Below are positions 1 through 5,982 of a stretch of DNA of 11,638 bases, one piece after another. The number at the start of each line of letters is the position of its first letter. The first letter of the stretch is position 1. A model generated the notes under the pieces. The model saw nothing but the letters and a program-made list of their open reading frames with translations. It was not told where the DNA came from and ran no database searches. This stretch comes from Arenicellales bacterium (GTDB lineage: Bacteria > Pseudomonadota > Gammaproteobacteria > Arenicellales > UBA868): the NCBI GenBank assembly GCA_028825345.1, contig JAPKAJ010000058.1:1-11638 (forward strand), in the 5' to 3' direction. Both the position numbers and the translations under genes were made by a program.

Positions 1-141
1 CGCCTGTTGGGCCTCATTCGCAAGATCATCGGGGCTCCCGAGCGAGTGCTCGAGCTCTGACATACTCATGGGCCGGCCCTTGCTTAGAATCACCTCAAGG
101 ATCTTCCGACGTAACCGTGCTATATTTTTCTCGTCTGTCAT
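1..141 (-). CDS. N-terminal fragment of a winged-helix protein, probably ribonuclease R (rnr)
   Basis: An open frame of 47 codons starts at an ATG (139-141) and runs off the left edge, so only the N-terminus is visible. It begins MTDEKNIARLRRKILEVILS and continues with KGRPMSMSELEHSLGSPDDL. The helix, basic residues, then helix pattern resembles the winged-helix domain that opens RNase R (compare the usual 'ILxxLxxxGKPxSxxELAxxLxL'). Position supports this: in Pseudomonas and relatives rnr follows purA and a tRNA-Leu on the purA strand, as here. RNase R is a processive 3'-5' exoribonuclease that degrades structured RNA. None of its catalytic RNB domain is in the window, so the name is inference; another small winged-helix regulator is possible. 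The Shine-Dalgarno is weak (AGAG, about 5 nt before ATG). An 11-bp direct repeat spans the start codon. Confidence 0.5.
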   Translation of the reverse strand, partial: MTDEKNIARLRRKILEVILSKGRPMSMSELEHSLGSPDDLANEAQQA

Positions 142-150
142 ATTTTTCTC
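122..150. repeat. 11-bp direct repeat across the start of the left-edge gene
   Basis: ATATTTTTCTC occurs at 122-132 and again at 140-150, 18 bp apart. Read on the minus strand it is GAGAAAAATAT. One copy covers the weak ribosome-binding site and the first bases of the start codon; the other is codons 5-8 (E-K-N-I). It may be chance in A-rich 5' coding sequence or a small duplication. Confidence 0.4.
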
Positions 151-225
151 TTTGTTGGGCCCTACAAACCTTTGGTCGAACACGCCGCTTGAAGCCTGGC
201 GTATTTCGATATCCCAAAGACCCAA

Positions 226-381
226 ATGATGTTTGGCAATTTAAAGCCTGTAGGTAAGGCGATATTCAAGGTTGATGTTGACACGACCAAAGATGCCATC
301 CTGGCGATCCAGGTGTTAACTAAAGATGCTGGCACGCCCCTAGATAACGTAGCGCCTGATGATCTAGTTCCTGCCACGTAA
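226..381 (+). CDS. Small hypothetical protein, 51 aa
   Basis: I do not recognise this ORF. It runs ATG (226-228) to TAA (379-381) and begins MMFGNLKPVGKAIFKVDVDT. The composition looks like a folded soluble protein: a beta-like FKVDVDTT stretch, a helix-like KDAILAIQVLTKDAG stretch, then an acidic Asp/Pro-rich end. There is no signal peptide or membrane segment. A second ATG follows directly at 229. The ribosome-binding site is weak (AAAGA about 5-8 nt upstream). An intrinsic terminator in the same direction lies 27 nt after the stop, which is the best sign that the plus strand is transcribed here. The frame reads open upstream to a TGA at 190-192, and beyond it as FVGPYKPLVEHAA, so it could be the 3' remnant of a decayed longer gene. 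A minus-strand frame over the same bases looks less protein-like. Confidence 0.42.
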   Translation: MMFGNLKPVGKAIFKVDVDTTKDAILAIQVLTKDAGTPLDNVAPDDLVPAT

Positions 382-407
382 TCTGCCACCTACTTGATGT
401 AGAATTA

Positions 408-432
408 GCGGCCCTGCGGGGTCGCTTTTTTT
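408..432 (+). terminator. Intrinsic terminator after the small ORF
   Basis: A 7-bp stem (408-414 with 419-425, including one G-T pair), a TGCG tetraloop and a run of seven T (426-432) form a textbook rho-independent terminator on the plus strand. It lies 27 nt past the 51-aa ORF and 85 nt before tRNA-Leu, so it insulates the tRNA from upstream transcription. On the minus strand the hairpin is not followed by a T-run. Confidence 0.8.
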
Positions 433-472
433 ATCACCAGATTTAAAATATTTTGTACAAATGATGGATAAA

Positions 473-503
473 TCAAGTCGGGGCGCCTTTATCCTTCTAT
501 AGT
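473..503 (+). promoter_or_regulatory. Possible tRNA-Leu promoter
   Basis: TATAGT at 498-503 is a good -10 candidate ending 14 nt before the mature tRNA. The only -35-like sequence at roughly the right distance is TCAAGT (473-478), 19 bp upstream, which is a poor match. A promoter must lie between the terminator ending at 432 and the tRNA at 518, so the region is right even if the exact boxes are uncertain. Confidence 0.35.
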
Positions 504-517
504 AGTCTTTTGACAAT

Positions 518-604
518 GCCGAGGTGGCGAAATTGGTAGACGCGCTAGCTTCAGGTGCTAGTGGGGGTAACCCCGTGGAGGTTCAAGTCCTCTCCTCGGT
601 ACCA
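518..604 (+). tRNA. tRNA-Leu(CAG)
   Basis: This is an 87-nt class II tRNA with an encoded CCA end (602-604) and discriminator A at 601. The acceptor stem pairs GCCGAGG with CCTCGGT. The D arm contains AATTGGTAGACGCG. The anticodon arm CTAGC-TTCAGGT-GCTAG presents CAG, which reads CUG leucine codons. The long variable arm is GTGGGGGTAACCCCGT and the T arm contains GGTTCAAGTCC. It closely follows the E. coli tRNA-Leu(CAG) pattern. It faces purA convergently and is opposite in strand to all neighbouring protein genes except the small ORF upstream. Confidence 0.97.
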
Positions 605-663
605 GTCGGGTGTCGCAAGCACTACATATAAAGTCTTTCTGAGCGCCCTTTGAAAATACAACC

Positions 664-688
664 TAAAAACCCGACCACTTAACTGGTC
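664..688 (-). terminator. Weak candidate terminator for purA
   Basis: Read on the minus strand, a 5-bp stem GACCA/TGGTC with a 6-nt loop (673-688) is followed by GGG and then five T. It lies about 95 nt past the purA stop, between purA and the convergent tRNA-Leu. The stem is short and three bases separate it from the T-run, so it would be a weak terminator. Confidence 0.35.
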
Positions 689-781
689 CTGCCCTCCACA
701 GAACCTGGCCAGATAGCTCAAGCTCGATTCTCCTTGGATCGTGGCCGGTTGCCAGTTGATCGGCATCCTAAAAGTGGGTGT

Positions 782-2080
782 TCAGTTTTGTGGAAAAGGA
801 TGACGCAAAATTATCGTGTCGTCCCGATCTGGACCGGTTGAAACAATATCCACCGGCACGCCCAGTAACTCCTCTAGTCGGTTCAGGTAGGCGCGGGCAA
901 GGGGCGGCAACTCGTCAATAACCCGAATGGATGCAGTGCTCTCATTCCAACCCGGGACTAACTCGTAAATCGGTTCACAATCCGCAAGGGTAGTTGCTCC
1001 CGACGGAGGCCTGTCTAGCACCTGCCCATTAATACGATACCCAGTACATATCGCTAACTCCGAAAGACCGTCAAGAACGTCCAGTTTGGTCACACACAAC
1101 GAACTGGCACTGTTCAACCAGCAGGCGCGGCGTGCGGATACTGCATCAAACCAACCACAGCGCCGCGGTCGGCCTGTCGTTGCACCGAACTCGTGACCCT
1201 TTTCTGCCAGATGGGCTCCAACCGAGTCAAACAATTCTGTTGGGAACGGCCCGCCGCCAACCCTTGTCACATAGGCCTTAATGACTCCGACTACGGTTGA
1301 CAGTTCAAGTGGGCCTATGCCACTTCCTGAGGCAGCCGCGCCCGCAGTCGTATTAGAGGATGTAACGAAAGGATAGGTTCCGTGATCAATGTCCAGCAAT
1401 GTTCCCTGAGCACCCTCAAAAAGAACATTTGCATTGGATTTGCAAAGGTCTTCAAGTTCTTGCGATACATCTCCTACTAACGACCCCAAGGCGTCACTCC
1501 ACGAGTGGCAGGAGGCAACGCTGAGCGCCACGTCAACCGGCTTAGCGGCAAAACGTTCGGTCAGTAGGAAATTATGATAATCGACCAGTTCTTCAACGCG
1601 ACCCGCGCAACTGTCCGGATCGAGCAACTCGCCGAATCGAATTGCACGCCGTGCGGCTTTATCTTCATATGCCGGCCCGATGCCACGTCCAGTAGTACCG
1701 ATCGCTTTACTGCCCTTCTTTTTCTCGCGAGCCTGATCTAACGCGACGTGACTGGGAAGGATGACCGGGCAGGCGGCGCTAATCATCAACCGGGTCCGTG
1801 CCTCTATGCCCGCGCCTTCAAGAGTATCCAGTTCAGCAATGAGTGCGTCGGGCGCAACCACCACACCATTGCCGATCAGACAACGGACCTGGGGCCTCAA
1901 AACGCCAGAGGGAACCAGGTGAAGCACAGTCTTTTGGCCATCAATAACCAGGGTATGCCCCGCATTGTGACCACCCTGAAATCGCACTACAGCCTCGCAG
2001 CGTTCGGTCAAAAGATCAACGACCTTTCCTTTGCCTTCGTCTCCCCACTGGATTCCCAGTACAACGACACTGCTTGCCAT
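782..2080 (-). CDS. purA: Adenylosuccinate synthetase
   Basis: PurA joins IMP and aspartate using GTP to make adenylosuccinate, the first committed step from IMP to AMP, in the cytoplasm. The 432-aa product has the usual family length. Visible signatures are the GTP-binding loop WGDEGKGK (residues 12-19, with the catalytic Asp14), the NAGHT motif with catalytic His42 (39-43), IGTTGRGIGP near 127-136 for IMP binding, FVTSSNTTAG (238-247), TTGRPRRCGWFD (301-312), the guanine-recognition segment TKLDVLDGL (331-339) and the C-terminal STGPDRDDTI (414-423). The ATG start is well supported by AGGAAG 7 nt upstream. The gene lies 61 nt after the DUF2065 gene and is the last gene of the minus-strand run; in many gammaproteobacteria purA likewise follows hflC and this small gene. 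Confidence 0.98.
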   Translation of the reverse strand: MASSVVVLGIQWGDEGKGKVVDLLTERCEAVVRFQGGHNAGHTLVIDGQKTVLHLVPSGVLRPQVRCLIGNGVVVAPDALIAELDTLEGAGIEARTRLMISAACPVILPSHVALDQAREKKKGSKAIGTTGRGIGPAYEDKAARRAIRFGELLDPDSCAGRVEELVDYHNFLLTERFAAKPVDVALSVASCHSWSDALGSLVGDVSQELEDLCKSNANVLFEGAQGTLLDIDHGTYPFVTSSNTTAGAAASGSGIGPLELSTVVGVIKAYVTRVGGGPFPTELFDSVGAHLAEKGHEFGATTGRPRRCGWFDAVSARRACWLNSASSLCVTKLDVLDGLSELAICTGYRINGQVLDRPPSGATTLADCEPIYELVPGWNESTASIRVIDELPPLARAYLNRLEELLGVPVDIVSTGPDRDDTIILRHPFPQN

Positions 2081-2126
2081 TTAACGACTTCCTGTTTTGT
2101 GTAACTGGTAGGTCTGCGAGTTTTAG

Positions 2127-2144
2127 TGATCTCGACCGAGATCA
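2127..2144. other. Stem-loop at the end of the DUF2065 gene, upstream of purA
   Basis: TGATCTC (2127-2133) pairs perfectly with GAGATCA (2138-2144) around a 4-nt loop, and the last three bases are the stop codon of the DUF2065 gene. No T-run follows on either strand, so it is not an intrinsic terminator. It could be a processing or pause site in the purA leader, or the stop may simply sit in a chance palindrome. Confidence 0.45.
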
Positions 2145-2330
2145 GTGCACCAGGTACAACAAAATCAAACCGCCAACCATCGACGCTGCGCCACCCACAC
2201 GAAGCTGGTTATCGGTAATTTCGGCAAGTGCACTAGCCAAACGGCGATACCGGTCTGGGCTGGCAAACGGTATCAAGCCTTCAATAACCAAGACCAAGGC
2301 CAACGCGACAAAAAGATCCTGCCAATCCAC
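2142..2330 (-). CDS. DUF2065 (YjeT-like) small inner-membrane protein
   Basis: This 62-aa protein matches the DUF2065/YjeT family, which lies between hflC and purA in many gammaproteobacteria. Its function is unknown. The N-terminal half has a membrane segment (about residues 5-23, LFVALALVLVIEGLIPFAS) and the C-terminus a second one (about 46-61, GGAASMVGGLILLYLVH). They are joined by a charged stretch with the family-typical SPDRYRRL. The start is GTG at 2328-2330, 9 nt after the hflC stop, with no good Shine-Dalgarno, so translation is probably coupled to hflC. The context suggests the product sits in the membrane near HflK/HflC, but nothing in the sequence shows a link to them. Confidence 0.93.
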   Translation of the reverse strand: MDWQDLFVALALVLVIEGLIPFASPDRYRRLASALAEITDNQLRVGGAASMVGGLILLYLVH

Positions 2331-2339
2331 CTGGACCGG

Positions 2340-3218
2340 CTATTCGGCCGCCTCAGGCGAGGCCTGTTTAAAGTAACGGAAAAATTCCGAATCGGGCTTA
2401 ATCACGAGTAAATTATCGGGACTCGAAAAAGTAGTTCGATAGGCATTTAAACTCCGATACAGGCGGTAAAACTCACGGTCACGATTAAAGGCATCAGCAT
2501 AAATACCCGTCGCCTCAGCATCCCCCTGACCCTTAACTTCTTGGGCCCCCTGCTGGGCGTTCGCCAATATAATTGCCCGTTGCCGATCAGCATTTGCCGT
2601 AATCCGCTCGGCCGCCTCTGCACCGCGGGCGCGTAAGTCCTTGGCCACGCGGGAACGCTCAGCCTCCATACGCTGGTAAACCCGCTCACTGATGTCGGGA
2701 TCAAGATCTACCCGCTTAAGACGTACATCCAGTACTTCGATACCCAGAGAAGTAATTTCTTCGTCGGTCGTTTTGCGAACGACGTCCATAATCTCAACGC
2801 GATCGCCGGAGATAACTTGCTGCACAGAGCGGTTACCAAATTCACGGCGTAGCGCGTCGTTCACTCTCTGAGCCAGGCGGTTCCGTGCGTTGCTGGCTAA
2901 ACCACCCAGTCGGGTGTAGTAGGCCGCTGCGTCGGTAATACGCCATTTAACAAAGGAATCCACGACAAGGTTCTTCTTTGCCTGAGTCAGATACAACTCC
3001 GGATCCGAGTCCATAGTTTGGACCCGGGAGTCAAAATATTGGACGTTATTGATCAGGGGGGTCTTAAAGTGGAGCCCAGGCTCATCGGTCGAACGGACAA
3101 TTTCGCCAAACTGAAAAACAATCGCCTTTTCCCTTTCGTCGACGTAATACACAGCCGAGGATCCAACGACTGCCACAATAACCAGCAGAACAATCCACAT
3201 CATATTTTTGCCCATCAT
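2340..3218 (-). CDS. hflC: HflC, SPFH-family modulator of FtsH protease
   Basis: HflC pairs with HflK in a large inner-membrane SPFH (band 7) cage that encloses the FtsH protease and limits its action on membrane substrates. The 292-aa protein has a short cytoplasmic N-terminus and one membrane segment (about residues 7-25, MWIVLLVIVAVVGSSAVYY). The SPFH signature follows, with EREKAIVFQFGEI and EPGLHFKTPLI. A long charged alpha-helical stretch comes next (about 170-245, RVYQRMEAERSRVAKDLRA and onward), then a hydrophobic beta end with DNLLVI. The ATG overlaps the hflK stop as ATGATG/TGA, a 4-nt overlap typical of translational coupling. AAGGAG lies 9 nt upstream inside hflK. A second ATG directly follows, so the start may be one codon later. 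Confidence 0.97.
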   Translation of the reverse strand: MMGKNMMWIVLLVIVAVVGSSAVYYVDEREKAIVFQFGEIVRSTDEPGLHFKTPLINNVQYFDSRVQTMDSDPELYLTQAKKNLVVDSFVKWRITDAAAYYTRLGGLASNARNRLAQRVNDALRREFGNRSVQQVISGDRVEIMDVVRKTTDEEITSLGIEVLDVRLKRVDLDPDISERVYQRMEAERSRVAKDLRARGAEAAERITANADRQRAIILANAQQGAQEVKGQGDAEATGIYADAFNRDREFYRLYRSLNAYRTTFSSPDNLLVIKPDSEFFRYFKQASPEAAE

Positions 3219-4435
3219 TGTGTCAGACTCCTTAGGCGACTAGATCGCTCTTGTCGGCTGCTATCGTTACCTGCCATTGCCCCTGACCCAAATCCGCTCG
3301 CAGAATCTGACGTGCCCAGAGTCCCACTAGACCTTTGCTGACCCCTTTGCCGGATCAGTTGGTCAAGCGGCAAGTACATCACATTGTTTCCCCCGTCTCC
3401 CTGGTCAATAAGCAGCTTAGTTGAGTTGGCATAAACATCCTGCATCGCATCCAGGTAAAGGCGATCACGCGTGACCTCTGGTGCTTTGGTATATTCGTCA
3501 AGTACCTGAAGGAATCGCGAGGCTTCGCCTCGGGCCTGGGCGACCACGGTTGCGCGGTAGGCGGCGGCTTCCTGTCCAAGGCGCGCTGCTCCGCCACGAG
3601 CCCTCGGGATAATGTCGTTCTCGTAAGCTTCTGCTTCGTTTTTCAGGCGCTGTTCATCCTCCCGGGCTTTTACTGCATCATCAAACGCCGCTTTCACCTC
3701 CATAGGCGGTTGCGCGTTCTGCATCTCAACTGCCTTGATATTTACGCCCGTGTCGTAGCGATCAAGTATTCGCTGTAGGAGGATTTTTGTCTCCTGCGCG
3801 ATCTCTGCCCGACCGCCGGTAATCGCGAAGTCCATGGTGTTGCGCCCGACGATCTCGCGCACAGCACTTTCGGTTGCGCCACGAACGACAAGATCCGGGG
3901 ATTCAGCCACGTTAAACAACAGCTCGCGGGGGTCCTTAATGTCGTACTGGACGGCGAAGTGAATATCAATGATGTTTTCATCTGCCGTTAACATCAGCGC
4001 TTCCCGCGGTACGCCGGCTATCTGGCTGGAGCGCGAACTAGACCGGTAACCCACCTCTACGGTACGGATCTGCTGAACATTGACTAGCTCGACACTTTCA
4101 ATCGGGTATGGAAAATGCCAACGCAAACCAGCTTCCTTAATGGTTTTGTAAGCACCCAACCGTAATTCAACCGCTTGCTCGCCCTGCTCTACCACATAGA
4201 ACCCGGTAGCAAGCCAAAGCACAGCAAGAACCGCCAGGATCGGGCCGATGGCTTTAGCGCTAAAAGAAGGCCCTTTGCCTCCCCCAGATCGGCGGCCAGA
4301 CCCTCGACCGCCAAATAGGTTGCTTAATTTCTTCTGCAGGTCGCGGATGACTTCATCCAGGTCTGGCGGGCCTTTCTGGCCGTTACCCTGACCCCAGGGA
4401 TCGCGATTATCTGATCCCGGCTGATTCCAAGGCAT
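3215..4435 (-). CDS. hflK: HflK, SPFH-family modulator of FtsH protease
   Basis: HflK forms the HflKC complex with HflC around FtsH in the inner membrane. The 406-aa protein has a Gly/Pro-rich cytoplasmic N-terminus (MPWNQPGSDNRDPWGQ) typical of HflK and a single membrane segment at about residues 61-81 (KAIGPILAVLAVLWLATGFY). The SPFH domain follows (about 82-260), opening with VVEQGEQAVELRLG and GLRWHFPYPIE. A long helical region rich in Ala, Arg and Glu comes next, and the C-terminal 40 residues are low-complexity Ser/Gly/Arg. The start is firm: GAGGTGG lies 7 nt before the ATG. It lies 66 nt after hflX and overlaps hflC by 4 nt. Confidence 0.97.
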   Translation of the reverse strand: MPWNQPGSDNRDPWGQGNGQKGPPDLDEVIRDLQKKLSNLFGGRGSGRRSGGGKGPSFSAKAIGPILAVLAVLWLATGFYVVEQGEQAVELRLGAYKTIKEAGLRWHFPYPIESVELVNVQQIRTVEVGYRSSSRSSQIAGVPREALMLTADENIIDIHFAVQYDIKDPRELLFNVAESPDLVVRGATESAVREIVGRNTMDFAITGGRAEIAQETKILLQRILDRYDTGVNIKAVEMQNAQPPMEVKAAFDDAVKAREDEQRLKNEAEAYENDIIPRARGGAARLGQEAAAYRATVVAQARGEASRFLQVLDEYTKAPEVTRDRLYLDAMQDVYANSTKLLIDQGDGGNNVMYLPLDQLIRQRGQQRSSGTLGTSDSASGFGSGAMAGNDSSRQERSSRLRSLTQ

Positions 4436-4501
4436 GTGGTTTCCACCTCATAAGTTAAGTAGTAAGTTTTGAAAGATTCGGCCTAACAGGCTGGCGCATC
4501 C

Positions 4502-5878
4502 TTAGCCAACTGGGAATTTTACCACGGGCTCGGCCTGGACAGTATTTTTCACAGCATTGCTGACCTTGCTTTGGTTGAAATGATTGACTGGCGCGTCGAC
4601 CCAGTATCGTTGCTCAAACCCAGGTTCGGCTTCGATCTGCCCTATTGTTGCTGAGTCAGTGCTGATCTGCATTTGCCAAGTGCCGTTTGAATCAATAGTC
4701 TCGGCGATCACTTCCGCCAACGCGTAGGCTCGGGCTCTCAGGCGGCCCTGACTTGCCGGTATACGCATTGTGCGGAAGATGCGATTCCGCCCAAGAATAC
4801 TCGATATGCTTTGTAGTAATTGGGCCATCCCTGCGCCGTTTCTAGCACACACACGCACGCCGTTGCGGCCAAAACCATTGCTACTAATAAGGCCCGGATT
4901 TCGACCACTGATGTCAATCTTATTTCTTACGGCCAACCGGGGAATATTGATCGCCCCGATGTCTTCAAGGACCCGTTCAACCTCCGCCTCTTGTTCTCGA
5001 GCATCCGGATTTGAGTCATCGGACACATGTAACAATAAGTTGGCCGTAGATACCTCCTCAAGGGTAGACATAAAAGCCTCTACCAGCGCATGTGGTAAGC
5101 CGGCAATAAATCCAACAGTATCCGACAGAATGACTGGCCCAAAATCAGGTATATCTAGCCGCCGCATAGTGGGATCAAGTGTTGCAAACAGTTGGTCAGC
5201 GGTATACGCGTGCTCGCCAACGAGGGTATTGAAAAGAGAAGACTTTCCGGCATTGGTATACCCGACGATCGCTACTGTCGGAATACCTTCCTTGCGTCGG
5301 CGCTGCCGCCGCAGATCGCGTTGCGAGGCAACCCGAGTGATTCGTCTTTGCAGATGACGAATACGCATACCCAACAATCGTCGATCTGATTCAAGTTGCG
5401 TCTCTCCGGGGCCTCGCAGGCCGATGCCGCCACGTTGGCGCTCAAGGTGAGTCCATCCACGAACCAGGCGGGTAGACAAATGTTGCAACTGCGCCAGCTC
5501 AACCTGTAACTTGCCTTCGGAAGTCCGTGCGCGAATCGCAAATATATCGAGAATTAATCGCGTTCGATCGACAACCCTGCAGCATAGGGTGCGCTCAAGG
5601 TTGCGTTCTTGAATGGGTGTAATCGCCTGGTTAACGATAACCAGATCGGCCCCTGAACTTGCAACCAAGTCTGCAATCTCATCGGCTTTACCGCGGCCAA
5701 CAAAAGTTCTCGAATCAGCAGTGCGCCGGGTCGCCCCGACGCGCCCGCTCACCTCGGCTCCTGCAGAAAGCGCCAGGCCTTCTAACTCGTCGAAATCGGC
5801 TGCTAGAACACGTCCTGAAAAACTCTGGTGGACGAGAATCGCCTTTTCGGGCAGAGGACGTGATGAGCCGTTGTAAAT
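4502..5878 (-). CDS. hflX: HflX, ribosome-splitting GTPase (start uncertain)
   Basis: HflX is an Obg-HflX superfamily GTPase that binds the 50S subunit and splits stalled ribosomes under stress. Numbered from the first canonical start (GTG, 5750-5752; 416 aa), the signatures are RLVRGWTHLERQRGGIGLRG (95-114), GPGETQLE (114-121), G1 GYTNAGKS (164-171), G2 TLDPT (191-195), G3 DTVG (211-214) and G4 NKID (277-280). Homology clearly continues upstream of that GTG: the frame reads EKAILVHQSF, DFDELEGLALSAGAE, which is the first strand and helix of the family's N-terminal domain. No ATG, GTG or TTG exists in frame back to a TGA at 5942-5944. I place the start at ATT (5876-5878), 458 aa, because AGGGTGGA lies 8 nt upstream; CTG directly before it is another option. 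A sequencing frameshift is also possible. The gene is certain, the start is not. Confidence 0.93.
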   Translation of the reverse strand: MYNGSSRPLPEKAILVHQSFSGRVLAADFDELEGLALSAGAEVSGRVGATRRTADSRTFVGRGKADEIADLVASSGADLVIVNQAITPIQERNLERTLCCRVVDRTRLILDIFAIRARTSEGKLQVELAQLQHLSTRLVRGWTHLERQRGGIGLRGPGETQLESDRRLLGMRIRHLQRRITRVASQRDLRRQRRRKEGIPTVAIVGYTNAGKSSLFNTLVGEHAYTADQLFATLDPTMRRLDIPDFGPVILSDTVGFIAGLPHALVEAFMSTLEEVSTANLLLHVSDDSNPDAREQEAEVERVLEDIGAINIPRLAVRNKIDISGRNPGLISSNGFGRNGVRVCARNGAGMAQLLQSISSILGRNRIFRTMRIPASQGRLRARAYALAEVIAETIDSNGTWQMQISTDSATIGQIEAEPGFEQRYWVDAPVNHFNQSKVSNAVKNTVQAEPVVKFPVG

Positions 5879-5964
5879 CAGCGAGGTCCACCCTGCGTTA
5901 ACGCCCCGTGAGGCATTGCGATCAAATACCAGGCAAACCTTTCAATGACGGCCGCAACCAGCAT
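5878..5964 (-). CDS. Possible 28-aa leader ORF upstream of hflX
   Basis: In the hfq-hflX spacer an ATG at 5962-5964 opens a 28-codon ORF (MLVAAVIERFAWYLIAMPHG, then ALTQGGPR). Its TGA shares its last base with the ATT proposed as the hflX start. It begins 18 nt after the hfq stop. There is no convincing Shine-Dalgarno, though reinitiation by ribosomes leaving hfq is possible. If translated it could couple hfq and hflX expression. It may equally be a chance ORF, as it is short and resembles no family I know. Confidence 0.25.
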   Translation of the reverse strand: MLVAAVIERFAWYLIAMPHGALTQGGPR

Positions 5965-5982
5965 CACTAGTGGAAACTCTGA

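Noticed and set aside
162..389. Minus-strand ORF of 75 codons opposite the small plus-strand ORF
   Set aside because: The plus-strand reading is more protein-like and has a terminator in its own direction; the minus-strand frame has no supporting signal.
551..766. Minus-strand ORF of 71 codons covering tRNA-Leu
   Set aside because: Its C-terminal part (WYRGEDLNLHGVTPTST) is the antisense translation of the tRNA, a known annotation artefact, and the rest resembles no protein.
518..781. Attachment site or integrated element at tRNA-Leu
   Set aside because: I found no direct repeat of the tRNA 3' end within the window and no integrase or phage gene, so the idea is not supported here.
1748..2104. 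Plus-strand ORF of 118 codons over the purA start
   Set aside because: It is antisense to the most conserved part of purA, including the GTP-binding loop.
4770..5357. Plus-strand ORF of 195 codons inside hflX
   Set aside because: It is antisense to the conserved GTPase domain of hflX and has no family features.
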